Assembly: GCA_036924085.1 (NCBI GenBank)
Contig: JAVGWX010000006.1
Span: 36,569,533-36,633,532 of the forward strand
Source of the DNA: Ariolimax columbianus
Lineage: Eukaryota; Mollusca; Gastropoda; Stylommatophora; Arionidae
Reading direction: 5' to 3'
Length of the DNA: 64,000 nucleotides
The number at the start of each line of letters is the position of its first letter. Positions within the stretch are counted from its first letter, which is position 1. The position numbers and the translations under genes were made by a program. The notes under the pieces are model-generated. The model was not told where the DNA came from, did no database searches, and worked only from the letters and a program-made list of their open reading frames with translations. Of the stretch, positions 1-10,507 are shown one piece after another.

Positions 1-40
1 CATCATATGTTCTGGAATGAGGTAAGTTAAAAAGTGTGCA

Positions 41-95
41 GTTTTTGTTTGTTTTTGTTTGTTTGTCTTTTGGTGGGGGGGGGGGGGGGGGAGAG
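41..95. repeat. GTTT-rich run and poly-G tract
   Basis: A short GTTT-rich stretch is followed by an uninterrupted run of about 20 G. This is simple sequence. Its exact length is the kind of thing assemblies get wrong. Confidence 0.9.
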
Positions 96-104
96 AAGAG
101 GAAG

Positions 105-405
105 GACGTATCATTGACTCGAGTGGCGTACATGACAAACCAAAATTACTCTCCTTCTGGAGGTCGTATCATTGACAAGAGTGGCGTACATGACAAACCA
201 AAATGATTCTCCTTCTTCTTGGGGATGTATCATTGACACGAGTGACGTACATGACAAACCAAAATGATTCTCCTTCTGGAAGACGTATCATTGACAAGAG
301 TGGCGTACATGACAAACCAAAATGTTTCTCCTTCTTCTTTGGGACGTATCATTGACACGAGTGGCGTACATAACAAACCAAAATGATTCTCCTTCTTCTG
401 CGACT
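105..405. repeat. Minisatellite, five units alternating 58 and 61 bp
   Basis: Five copies share a core (CGTATCATTGAC, then GGCGTACATGACAAACC). Unit starts at 107, 165, 226, 284 and 345 give spacings of 58, 61, 58 and 61, because a short and a long version of the spacer alternate. The real repeating unit is therefore a 119-bp dimer. On the minus strand each unit contains the AGAAGGAGAATCATTTTGG end of the neighbouring RTE-like LINE fragment, so the array may have grown from that element's 3' tail. Confidence 0.85.
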
Positions 406-850
406 ATTTCGCATTCAGACTTGGACTCCGGATCTTGATCTTGATATTGGTGGACCATTCCTCAGCGCAGATGTGGGTCCCAACTACCGTCTCCAGCAGA
501 CCCTGTCTTGGGCCACGCAAGACCAGTGCATGCTAAGCCATACACCAGAGGCAACTCTGATGTTATTGTGTACAGCAAGGGAGTCTGAAAAAGGCATTGC
601 AGATCTTCCCCGCGGTCTTTGTTTGCGTCGAGTGTACCAGACTGCTGTCGTCGTGCGCTACTGACCATCGTATTGTCGCAACATGTGACCTGCCTCTTTA
701 TGGTTTGCCTTTCTCTACATAAATTTACCACATCTTTCATTAAGTACAATGGTTGTATGTCAGAGTTGTGGAACTTTTGTAATATTCTGCGGGCCGCACT
801 ACAGTCTGAATATTTTGCTTTCGCTTCTTACCGGAGACATTGATGCGTTC
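395..850 (-). pseudogene. RTE-like LINE, C-terminal end of ORF2 (broken)
   Basis: The minus strand reads, in broken frames, like the tail that follows the RT of RTE-type elements: an IRNSDIQ-like stretch, then a KWAGHVAR-like block seen as IKRQVTC, then W-rich segments ending in WSTNIKIKIRSPS. The fragment at 18115-18430 aligns with its upstream part. The 3' end abuts the 58/61-bp array. No RT catalytic motif is present. Assignment to RTE rests on similarity of layout to the copies at 33.5 and 62.2 kb. Confidence 0.5.
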
Positions 851-867
851 GATCGCATTGTATTATA

Positions 868-1621
868 AGAGGGGGCTTCAAATGAAAACCCTAAAAGTGG
901 GATAGAAATTAGAAAAACCATGCCTTTTTATTGTAATTTGTTAATATGGTTGCTAAGGATGTCAAGAGTGTCCTATGCGTGCCATGGCGGTGCAGACAAA
1001 CAGCATGACGTCATAATTGCAGTTAAAAGATGGCTACCTCACTATTGACATGTACCAAAGAAGAGCAGTGTTCTTTTATCTATTTTTTTTAGCAGTGAAG
1101 GAGTGAAACCTATAGAAATGCATCGGCGAATAAAGGTCCAATATGGTGACGCATGCCTTTCATTCCAGCAAGTGTATGAGTGGAGCAGGAGGTTTCAAAA
1201 TTGCGTGAGTTCTGTGACAAACCGTTCACGGCCGGATTCAGGCACACTGAGAAGTGATCAAAGAGTCGATTGCAACCGTTGATCGCCTAACGCATTGTAA
1301 ACGAGAATCGCCGATTGACTGTGAATGAAATGGGTGCATCACCGTACTGGACTTTCATTCACCAATGAATTTATATAAAGCTGTCAACCCTTAGCTTCTC
1401 AAAAAACGGACGACAGAACGATGTTTCTCTAAACTGTATGTCAATAGTGGGGCGGCCATCTTTTAACTGAAATTATAACGTCATGTTGTTCATCTGCATC
1501 GTAATAGCACGCGTAGAACAATCTTGTCATCCTTAGCAACCATATTAACAAGTTACAATACAAAGGCATAATTGTTCTCTTTTCTATCCGACTTTTAAGG
1601 TTTTCATTTGAAACCCCCTCG
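868..1621. mobile_element. Deleted mariner element with ~185-bp inverted repeats
   Basis: Left (868-1050) and right (1440-1621) ends are inverted repeats with about 85% identity by eye. The right end reads CGAGGGGGTTTCAAATG inward and the left has AGAGGGGGCTTCAAATG. Each end is flanked by TA (866-867 and 1622-1623), as expected for Tc1/mariner insertion. Between them on the plus strand, about 1075-1240, broken frames read like a mariner transposase N-terminus (HRRIKVQYGDACLSF, then YEWSRRFQN). The DDE catalytic region is missing, so the copy is non-autonomous. Confidence 0.85.
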
Positions 1622-1744
1622 TACAAATCACACCAGGTCAACAACAAAACCAAACCCACGTTACGTCTGCAAAACACACCGCCATTATTAACAAGGAACA
1701 AGCGAAGACAACAATTCGCAACAGCAACAAACAAGTCTAAAAAT

Positions 1745-1879
1745 AAGATAGATATACGATACGGTTTGAGTCGGCAGCCATTACCAGGAAGTGGTTAGAA
1801 CTGGCATGCCGGAACTCTTTCCTGACCACCTTCTGGTAATGACCGTCAGCTCAAACCGCATTGAATACCTACCTATCTT
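1745..1879. repeat. Imperfect hairpin (inverted repeat), ~135 bp
   Basis: Two arms of about 55 bp (1745-1800 and 1820-1879) are near reverse complements. AAGATAG at the left end matches CTATCTT at the right end, and the inner arms share GGTTTGAG and CATTACCAG stretches. The spacer is about 20 bp. It could be a tiny MITE or a structured RNA; no transposase or coding sequence is nearby. Confidence 0.7.
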
Positions 1880-2831
1880 ACATGAAGTTGTTTAATTTTG
1901 TTGTTTGAGATTTGTTAAATTTGTAATTGGTTCATTGTCCATAATGTGTGCTTATATCTTTCTTGTAGCGACGTTGTTGTCCGAAGCTCATGGGGTGGAG
2001 TCTATCACTTTTTTGGCGTCCGTTCTTATTTCTCTGGTAGTGACTTGAAGTGACCCTTCATATGTCCCTGTACATACTGATGAAGGTAGCGTAATCTAGT
2101 GTGTGTAGTGCAATGCTAGGCTTATCAGCAGACTCATAATACGAGGAACGCCGACACGTCTGATGTAATACGACTTGTTTCTAGGTGCATGTCGTGGTGG
2201 GGACTTGGTCAGGATGTATCATATCAAAGTATCTACATACTGATTTGGCATAACGTCAGACATCATGTTTCCAATTTTCTGAACAATGGCTTCACATTTC
2301 AACTACGGATGTTTATGCTAAAAAAATGTTCAAAATGATCGATATTAAAAAGAAACGTTCGCAAGTTATTGTAAAGGATGACTTAATGGTTATCGATTAA
2401 AACACAGATTGCAATCTCATTGGTACATTTGAAACCTCGCTATACAGAGATAGTGCTTTAACATGTTTGATTCGTGCCAGGCAGTATCATGGCGTCTTAT
2501 ACTCGCCACGACTTCCTGTCACGTGCCATAATTTTCAACCTCAAACGGGCTGCGAGATCTGCAATGCAATTCTTCAAATGAAGGTGATGTTACAACACTT
2601 AAACGTAAATGAATAATAATTAATAAACTGTTTTTTAAGCATAAAACTCGCTTAGTATTTGCATAGTTTCCTCCGTGTGGTTACGAGGTATTTATAATAA
2701 TTTAATTTCACTTACCATCATTATTCTGGGTTAGAAGCTTTGCAGAGTCTGTAGACTAACCAATTTTTGTCTTGTCTTTTTCGTAATTGAAAGAGGTCGT
2801 ATGGGCATTACACAGCGTGTGAGTGATATGT
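1880..2831. other. No recognisable feature
   Basis: AT-rich sequence. I see no repeat copy, RNA gene or coding stretch that I can support. Confidence 0.6.
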
Positions 2832-3120
2832 CTTAACTTAACTTAACAACTTTATGCTGGTTTAAAAGACTCTGCAGATTCTGTATACAACAAGTTTCAT
2901 TTACATTACCTTGCTCTAAAAGCTATGCGCATTCAATTTATTCTTAAATGCATTAATTGTCCCTGCCTCCACTACCTCTCATGGCAATGCATTCCAAGCA
3001 TTCCCCAATCTCTGACTAAAAAACTATTTCCTAATATCTAATCTGGACCTATCTTTAGTTAATTTGTAGTTATGCCCTCTTGTCTTTGGCATCTTTCTGA
3101 CCAGACAATATCTTATACTC
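2832..3120 (-). mobile_element. CR1-like LINE, 3' end fragment
   Basis: This aligns over about 250 bp with the 3' end of the longer copy at 5418-6959, including the end of the ORF and the 3' UTR. It ends with the same (TTAAG)n tail (TTAACTTAACTTAAC on the plus strand, 2834-2849). It is 5'-truncated and differs by many substitutions, so it is an independent, older insertion. Confidence 0.8.
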
Positions 3121-3277
3121 TGTCCCGGGTGATGTGTTTTAAGCCACTATTGTCCCGTTTGTACATTTCACAGCCACGCCAAAAGCGACACTGTCTGCAA
3201 ATAGAATGAATGACGTCAATCTCGTTACGTTTAGGAGTGTGCAATAGACTGGAAATCCGACACCGGATAACATAAAT

Positions 3278-3619
3278 GGCTTGGCTTGGCTTCGTTCGTT
3301 CTCAATCTCCCACTACCAAACCATGAAAGGGCTTAATTAGCAGAATGTAGCCCAGAGAACGGAATGCGTTGTGTCGTAGTTTACAGCTTGACTGCGATAT
3401 TTGTACCTTTCGGTCCAACACATCCGACTTCAGCAAGCATTTTTTTAGTACCGGGTTAGCATTCCCTCTTCGATCCCCTCTCCTTAGCCAGTCTGCTCTG
3501 ATGCAGCCTGTTATCCAGGATCACCGTGTGGAGGTGTAGAAGGGTCTTGGCAGCTCTGGTTCGCTGGCCCTGACGCTAGCAGTCAGCTGTGGGTCACTAC
3601 CATTGCAGCTCATGCGCTT
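3278..3619 (-). mobile_element. SINE-A, full-length copy with 13-bp target duplication
   Basis: SINE-A is the commonest element in the window (over a dozen copies, about 340-370 bp). Read in its own direction it runs from a GATCAAGATGCTGAGCAG-like head, through a GACTGCTAGCGTCAGGGCC block and a GGTGCAAATATCGCAG block, to GAGATTGAGAACGAA followed by GAA or CCAAG repeats. This copy has the CCAAG type of tail. The flanks 3265-3277 and 3620-3632 (GGATAACATAAAT and GGATAACAGAAAT) match 12 of 13. Confidence 0.88.
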
Positions 3620-3918
3620 GGATAACAGAAATGATATTGTTTATTGGCGATGACTATGCCAGGATAATCGGAGGAAAAAAAACGCAACAAAATAAACGAA
3701 CTAACTAATCCAAATGGAAAAACAGCAAAACATTTCAGTCGACACAAGTGTAAGTCCTCGACTAGTTGTGAATCCCAGCCAAATCGGTAACTTGTAGGCA
3801 TCCATAATGGACAAAAACACGAGAGCAAGGTTAGACCAGCTGCCTCTTTGGCACTGCTGCTCTACTAATTTATTTATCTGCGTGATGTCTATCAGCAGCA
3901 CAGACACACGCGCACGTA

Positions 3919-3970
3919 CAGAGAGAGAGAAAGAGAGAGAGAGAGAAAGAGAGGGGGAGTGAGTGAGAGG
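3919..3970. repeat. (GA)n microsatellite
   Basis: An imperfect GA run, with GTGAGTGAGAG at its right end. Confidence 0.9.
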
Positions 3971-4190
3971 ACTGAGTATACTTCCGTTTTTTACCAGTCA
4001 ATAAACAAATGTAAATTGTTCAATAGCAAATACATCCTGAACTTCGAAAATGTATAATCATCCTGCACATAAATAAATGAAACGGCAATACCTAATGAGC
4101 GAGTTGGAAATGTTCTCGTCTGTTTGTTCTCGTGTAAAAGTAAATTGTAGCATTTATTGTTTCTTCAAACACAATTTGCGCGCAGTTTTA

Positions 4191-4268
4191 TTACTGCTAT
4201 TATTATTACTACTACTACTACTACTACTGCTACTACTACTACTACTACTACTGCTACTACTACTACTG

Positions 4269-4305
<37 letters not shown>

Positions 4306-4318
4306 ATCATCATCATCA
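4191..4318. repeat. Trinucleotide microsatellite (ACT/GCT, then ATC)n
   Basis: About 40 triplets of ACT with scattered GCT interruptions, ending in a short CATCATCAT run. The poly-leucine and poly-threonine readings across it are products of the repeat. Confidence 0.95.
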
Positions 4319-4779
4319 CCCCCATCGTTATGCTACACTTCCTGACGTACCTTCCATGTCCAGCAACGTCACAAAGTATTGGACCAGAAATTAGCCGCCA
4401 TGAAATCGTTATCATTGGCCGTCAAGAGATCCGCAAAAGTACATGGTTCTTGCATCCTTGGACAGTTATAGTTTGTGGTCTTGGATGGCTCAGCATTCGC
4501 AGACATCGCCGTTTGCATTGACTCTTTCTACAAGTTCTATCCACACTTGGACACGCCAGTTGTTAACGTGTTTAGGGCGTGCAATTTATGTTCTGTGGCA
4601 AGTGCTTCTTTGATCTCTATCCATTACTCAATTTATCTTTGTCAACATTTTTTTGGTGCGGTTTTGCTAAAGTTTCTGGTCTGTAAACTGTATGCTTTGT
4701 TAGAAACGTGTCCTTGATTTCAGACGTCTTCCTTATTGGTTATATCCTGTTCTCTGTTCCTAGGCCTGCTGATTTTCCA

Positions 4780-5335
4780 TTCGATTTATGGCGCGACACA
4801 TCTCCTGATTTTTGGTGTTGACTTACGGTACCCTGTTTCAATACTACATTCCTTATTTACTGCCATATCGACTTGTCTTGTGTGCGCTGACTCGTTCCAT
4901 ACTAACACGATGTGTTCTGCTGCAGAGATAACAGATGCGCCTAATACCGTGGGTGATGTCTCCCACTCAGTGTTTTTCATCTTACACACTATGGTATTTC
5001 TTGAGCTAACTTTTTGTATCACCACCTAAATGTTTTCTTTGTAGGACAGTGTGTAGTCAATTATCATCCCTAATTAAGTAGGTGTATCATTATGTTAAAG
5101 TTTATGGCCCTGCCAATTCATGTTTTCGCTTTTCTATTCTCGTGATGGAACCAACAAAACTTGAGTTCTGTCTGTGTTAAATTTGAGATGATTGCCCTCT
5201 TAGTACTCAACCAATCTGTCAAGGGCTTCAGTGAGTTTTAGATCCACTTTATTGAAACACAGCCGTCGTGTCGTCTGCATAAATAAACTGTCTAGAGCCT
5301 GGACTGATCGGTTGACAATTTAGGTAAACATTGTA
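4780..5335 (-). pseudogene. LINE reverse transcriptase, C-terminal fragment
   Basis: On the minus strand, broken frames read FADDTTA (RT motif C) near 5270 and then WNESAHTRQVDMA, the post-palm region. The same region appears at 17390-18115 (EYAAPVWKNSAHAK), so both belong to one non-LTR family. Stops and frameshifts are frequent, so this copy is dead. Confidence 0.6.
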
Positions 5336-5417
5336 CTGCGAAGGTGAGTTAACGCAAACTTAACACCACATCATTACTTGTTTGTTCCACCAGCGACTTT
5401 TTTTATTTTGCAATGTT

Positions 5418-6959
5418 ACTTAACTTAACTTAACGTCTTTATACTGGTTTAGAAGACCCTGCAGAGTCTGTATACAACCAGTTACATTTACATGACCTTG
5501 CTCTAAAAGCTAAGCGCATCCAGTTTATTCTTAAATGCATTAACTGTCTCTGCCTCCACTACCTCCCCTGGCAATGCATTACAAGCAGACACCACTCTCT
5601 GACTAAAAAAATATTTCCTAATATCTAATCTGGACCTCTCTTTAGTCAGCTTGTAGCTATGCCCTCGTGTTATTGTAGGTGGCTGTATTTTAAAAAACTT
5701 GTTATAGTCTAATTTATCCATTCCTCTGATCATTTTATAAACCTGTATTAAGTCACCACGAATTCTTTTCTCTTCGAGACACTGTAGATCGGTTTTTCTG
5801 AGTCGTTCCTCATAACTGTAATTATGGAATCCCACTATCATCTTTGTCGCTCTTTTTTGTATTCTTTCTAGCATGTTTATGTCCCCTATATGATAAGGAC
5901 CCCACACCTGTACGCAGTACTCCAAGCTAGGTCTAACTAAAGCTTTATACAGTTTGACGATCACTTCCTTGCTCCTATGTTTAATATTTCTTTTTATCAT
6001 ACCTAACATTGCATTTGCCTTTTTTACTGCTACCTTAACTTGCTCACTCACCTTTCCTGTATGATCTATTATAACCCCTAGGTCCCTTTCCTTATCTATC
6101 TTTCTAATATTGTTTTCTCCCATTGTGTAATTATGTTCCATATTGGATCTACCCATGTGGATGACTGTACATTTATCTACATTAAACTCCATTTGCCAGC
6201 TTACGGACCATTCTCGAATTTTATCTAAATCCGACATCAAATATCCATTTCCGCTTTAGATGAGACACTACTGCATAGTTTTGTGTCATCAGCAAATTTT
6301 GCAATCATGGATCCCATATCAATGTCCAAATCATTTATATATATCAAGAACAAAATTGGTCACAAAACCGAGCCCTGTGGCACACCACTTTTCACTTCAC
6401 ACCACTCAGAGTACTCCTTATTTATGCTCACCCTCTGCCTTCTTCCCGTTAACCAATTTTCAATCCATTTGGCAACTTCCCGACCTATTATATGTGATTT
6501 TAACTTTCGAAATAATCTTTGATGAGGTACTCTATCAAAGGTCTTTGCAAAGTCTAGATAAATAACGTCCACTGGCTCCCCTTGATCTATGATGTTAGTA
6601 ACCTCCTCCATGAATTCTAATAGATTTGTTAAGCATGATCTCCCTCTAGTAAACCCATGCTTACTATTTCTAATTAGATTAAATTTGTCTAAATGCATTA
6701 CAATGTTTTCTTTGATTATTGACTCTAACAATTTACAGACTATGCTCTTTAAACTCACCGGTCTATAATTTGCTGGATCTGATTTTTTGCCTTTTTTGAA
6801 TAAGGGGATCACTCCTGCATCTTTCCAATCCCTTGGAACAATCCCTTTTGTAAGTGATTGAGAACATAATATAGCCAATGGTTTTGCTAGTTGGTCTCTA
6901 ATTTCATACAGCAATTTTGGATGAATGCCATCTTGACCTGGACATTTATTCACTTTCAA
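5418..6959 (-). mobile_element. CR1-like LINE, 5'-truncated, with (TTAAG)n tail
   Basis: A 1.54-kb minus-strand element holding the RT and C-terminal part of ORF2 and a short 3' UTR, ending in TTAAG repeats (plus 5418-5435). There is no endonuclease and no RNase H. The tail repeat and the absence of RNase H suit CR1/Jockey-like LINEs. At least four other fragments in the window belong to it: 2832-3120, 35351-35400, 40640-41111 and 61186-61731. It is the best-preserved copy of the family here. Confidence 0.85.
5503..6959 (-). pseudogene. CR1-like LINE ORF2: reverse transcriptase, one stop and one frameshift
   Basis: Reads NKCPGQDGI (finger region), IPLFKKGKKSDPANYRPVS, motif A as YLDFAKTFDRV, GVPQGSV (motif B), then FADD (motif C, plus 6285-6296), thumb, and an ERDLGVIID...LEYCVQVWGP tail. 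It would make RNA-primed cDNA at a nicked target. Two lesions break it. A TGA at plus 6360-6362 replaces the glycine expected after PQGSVL, and there is a single-base frameshift near 6240-6250, just after motif C. All catalytic aspartates are present. The 5' part of ORF2 is missing, so even without the two lesions the copy would not be autonomous. Confidence 0.88.
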
Positions 6960-7262
6960 TACTTACGAAATATTGTATATTCTGCAGGAGACATTTATCT
7001 ACCGGTGTCATGTGCCAACCATTTGTGATCTGTATATCTTTTATATGAGTAGGCGTGGAAGTATCGTGTCGTAAGCCGCTGTGGGGTCAATAATGTCATA
7101 CCAGTCCTCAATATGTGGAGTTATCACTTGCACTTGGACTTGCACGCAACATTATTTTCCGGGCCTAAAATCTGTCTGTTCCGGGATTAGTTTATTTTCG
7201 ATGATGGTTGATGTTCGACCCAGAATCAGTTTACAAACACTTTATAGAGGCGACATAATTAT
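6960..7262. other. No recognisable feature
   Basis: Sequence between the 5' break of the CR1-like LINE and the tail of SINE-C. I see no supported element. Confidence 0.5.
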
Positions 7263-7540
7263 ATAAAGTAAAGTAAAGTAAAACAACCCATATCAGTACT
7301 GCCGTAGGGGTGTGAGGTGTTAGCGATCTCACATTTCAAAGGCTCGGATATATGAGGACGGCAGCCATCTCCTCTCCCTCGCCGCTTTTACTTCCCGGAC
7401 TGAACCGGTACCCATTTAAGGCTGGGTCGACCCGAGATCCATTGCGGTCTGAAAAAACATTACCGCCTCAACTGGGGAAAGAACCCAGGACCACTCAGAT
7501 GCGAAACCAGAGCGCTATCCATTGCGCTACGCGGCTCCAC
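7263..7540 (-). mobile_element. SINE-C, tRNA-derived, (TTTAC)n tail
   Basis: On the minus strand it begins with a tRNA-like head: AGCGCAATGGATAGCGC (A-box region) and GGTCCTGGGTTCTTTCCCC (B-box region). A ~150-bp body follows and it ends in TTTAC repeats (plus 7266-7280). The copy at 22604-22875 aligns end to end. The head lacks a proper cloverleaf and runs straight into the body, so this is a SINE and not a tRNA gene. Confidence 0.85.
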
Positions 7541-7747
7541 GTATGATATAACAATGGTATAAGGCTGATATATTGGCATGACCAATTGTAATATACCTAC
7601 ATAACAGTTTCTGAGTACCTTGTTTTACTAAACTTACAAATGTACTTGTTCCTTTTAATGGCAGTTTTACCTTGCACATATACATGTCTCGGAAAATATT
7701 CAAGAAGGAATGCGATAATGTGGTCATGTCGTCTAGTTCAGACATGT
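7541..7747. other. No recognisable feature
   Basis: AT-rich spacer without a supported element. Confidence 0.5.
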
Positions 7748-7884
7748 GTTGGACCGAAAGATGCAAATATCGCAGTCAATCTGTAAACTACGACACAACG
7801 CATTCCGTTCTCTGGACTACTACTTAAGCCCTTTCAGAGTTTGGTAGCGGGAGATTGAGAACAACCGAAGTCAAGCCAAGCCAA
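7748..7884 (+). mobile_element. SINE-A, 3' half
   Basis: A 5'-truncated copy starting in the TGTTGGACCGAAAG block and ending in a CCAAG-type tail (TCAAGCCAAGCCAA). Truncation at the 5' side is what target-primed reverse transcription produces. Confidence 0.8.
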
Positions 7885-8200
7885 AAGAAGGATGCAAACA
7901 TTCGACAAAAGTTGGCCATAGAGAAAAACTGGTTCAGAAATGTTATCGAGAAAATATAATTGAAATAATTTGATCACATCAAGAGACACAGCGTCTTTAG
8001 AGAACGGTAATGGGAGGTATGGCGCCGGGCAAGAGAGACAGAGGCAGACCAAATAAGTGATGGCACCAATATGTCAAGGAATGTTTGAGTGTGACTCTGG
8101 GGCAGGCTTGGGATTTTGGACGGATCGAGTTTCTTTGAGACGGACTGTGATTGGAGCGACGCTCTGCAAAGTATATGCTACAAGATGATTAAAAGCATCC
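7885..8200 (+). pseudogene. LINE ORF2 C-terminal end
   Basis: Broken plus-strand frames give FDHIKRHSVF, then a GKRDRGRPNK-like stretch and QAWDFG...RRTVIGA. Such RGRP-containing tails follow the thumb of many non-LTR RTs. No catalytic motif is left. It lies directly behind the SINE-A end. Confidence 0.5.
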
Positions 8201-8582
8201 AAAATGCACAGACTCAGGGGACGATTGGGCAATTTTCTTTAAATTAGATTTTAGTGGGCAGTAAGAAAAATGTACCGTCACGGAAGTTATAAAAGTAGGT
8301 GCCAGGTTGAAGAACACTGGTCTAGATATTGTGAAAACAAAAAAACGTATAGGCTGGTCGACTCGACGAGTGAGACAAAATGCCAATGTTTACTTTTCAG
8401 ATGCGCTAGGAAAAAAACGCCTGAAAGTGAAGTATTCAGTTACTACTTGGAGAATTTATGAAGTGTGTATCAGAGAAAAGATCTTGCCCTAAGTTATTGT
8501 GAAAACATGAAGCATCTACCATAATTAGAACAGATGTTACGCTGTTGTGAATTGTTGGATAAAATAATGATTTTATTATCTT
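8201..8582. other. No recognisable feature
   Basis: I can assign nothing here. The right boundary is the GAA tail of the I-clade LINE. Confidence 0.5.
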
Positions 8583-8615
8583 CTTCTTCTTCTTCTTCTT
8601 CTTCTTCGTACGCTG

Positions 8616-9300
8616 TCAGACGTCAACCTGTATTTTTTGAAAAAAAGCAGCGGTCATCCTGAGGCTGTCGACACTGCGATAGAGCTTGTCTAGTGTTGCC
8701 ACTGGTGATGGCCACATGTGCTTTCTCTGATCCTCGTATGTCGGGCAGTTTTGCAGCAAATATTCAGCGGTCATTTTCCCGGTACCACACGTGCATTCGT
8801 CAGTGCCACTTATCTTCAGTTTATTGAATAGGTGGTACCTCAGTCTATTGTGGCCTGTGCGGAGTCTGAATACCACGACCTGCTCTCTTCTGTTCAACTG
8901 GTAATAGGCATCGTTTTTTGTGTAGCCAGTACGTTCTGTTTTCCATTTGGTCATGTATCTGGCTCTAATAAGCCTTTTGGACTCTTCGTAGGGCACACTA
9001 GGATCTGGTTGTGGTAGTCTTGTACCTTCTTTTGCCAGTCTGGCTGCCTCCCCGTTGCCTTGGATGTTACAGTGGGATGGAACCCACTGTACCACTACTC
9101 TTTTTGGTGCGGACTGCTGGCATAGTTGACAGAGTACTGCTCTTAAATCATTAAGTTCTGTATTTTTCTGGCTTTTAAGTGATGTGGCTACGGCCAGGGC
9201 ATCTGTAAACAGGACTATATGGCTTTCATTTCTTTTGCCTGTCACCATTTCTTCTACTGCACCCCTCAGTGCCTCTACCTCCGCTCTGAAATTGCTTGAG
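8616..9300 (-). pseudogene. I-clade LINE ORF2: RNase H domain and zinc-knuckle tail
   Basis: The reading starts near LFTDALAVATSLKS (first RNase H strand and helix), continues through WVPSHCNIQGNGEAARLAKEG (final RNase H block) and ends in a conserved tail with FRLRTGHNRL, DECTCGTG and LLQNCPTYEDQR. The C-x-C...H/L...C spacing looks like a zinc knuckle. RNase H would remove the RNA template after first-strand synthesis. The ADxLAK aspartate is alanine here (AARLAKEG), while the copy at 57687 keeps AD, so this residue is probably a dead-copy change. Confidence 0.85.
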
Positions 9301-9441
9301 TATTTTCCAGTTGTTAATGTCTTCGCTAATCTTTGCTTTGGTTATTTCTGCAAAGTTTCCTCTCTTTTGTTTCCCATTTCTAAATCTATTTAGTCTCTGA
9401 TGCTTTGGATGGTCTGTCATTCCTCTGAGTTTCTCTGCTTG

Positions 9442-10452
9442 CTACTGGGCTCTGCAGTCTCTTCTGTCAGTCATGGATTGCAGATTTGTAATCTTTTCAA
9501 GTTCTACAATTGGCGTTGACTTCATGTCTCCTGTTATAACTCTCATGACTTGGTATTGGAGTTTACTAATTTTATCAAAGTTCGCCTTTGCTGCTGTTGT
9601 CCATGCCACAATGCCATACTCGAGAACTGGTCTCACTCTTCCAGTGTACAGTTTCTTTAGTATACTTCCGTCTGCTCCCCAGCTTGTGCCAGCATGTTTC
9701 TTCATGATTGCCATTCTTTCTCTGGCTCTTATTCGGTTTCTCTCGATCTAACTTTTCCATGTCATGCGCCGATCAAATGTGACTCCCAGGTAGTTTGGGT
9801 TGTCGTTTGGCTGTAGATATTTGGCGTTAAGACTTATTTTGGTGTTTTGTGGTTTGTTTGAAAGCGAGAATATCGTACATGTTGTTTTTTCCTCATTTAT
9901 TTTAACCAGCCATGAGTTCGCCCACTCCTCCAACGATGTTAGAGCCTGCTGTATCCGATTTCTTGCTATGGTGAGATTTTTTTCAGAGGTCCATATAGCC
10001 AGATCGTCTGCAAACATGAAGCTGTGGACTCTTCTTTGTATAGTCTCTGAGATGTTATTTATATACACCAGGAACAGTGTGGGTGACAGTACTCCCCCTT
10101 TGGGTACTCCCTGCTCAAGTGTCACCTTTTTGCTCATCTGCCCTTGTAATTGAACTCTGGCTGTTCTGTTTTCGAGGTAGTGGCTGATCCATCTGTACAT
10201 TTTCCCACAAACTTCACTTTTTCGTAGCTTGACTTTAAGTCCCTCTTTCCAGACCTTGTCAAATGCCTTCTCTAAATCCACCCAAACCGCTACTGTGTGT
10301 TTTTTCTCCTGGTAAGCATCTTCTATTTCCTGGGCTATGAGAGTGATCTCGTCCTCAGTGGATCTGTGCTGTCTGAAGCCAGTTTGCTGTGGAATTAGTA
10401 TGTGTTTTTCTTCCAGATGCCACATCAGTCTGGTGTTTATCATACGCTCCAT
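9442..10452 (-). pseudogene. I-clade LINE ORF2: reverse transcriptase domain
   Basis: Contains GFRQHRSTEDEI, motif A as WVDLEKAFDKVW, EQGVPKGGVLSPTLF (motif B) and FADDLAIW (motif C, FADD at plus 10003-10014). Then come the thumb with NYLGVTFDRRMTW and the VRPVLEYGIVAW tail. A stop or frame break separates the palm (ending about 9748) from the thumb (starting about 9714). The catalytic aspartates are intact. Confidence 0.9.
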
Positions 10453-10507
10453 CAGTTTTCCTACACAGCTCAGTAGACTGATAGGCCTGTTTCCAATTGG
10501 ATCTACT

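Noticed and set aside
4077..4394. Open frame with a long poly-leucine run
   Set aside because: It is the translation of the ACT/GCT microsatellite; the other frames give poly-Thr or poly-Tyr just as freely.
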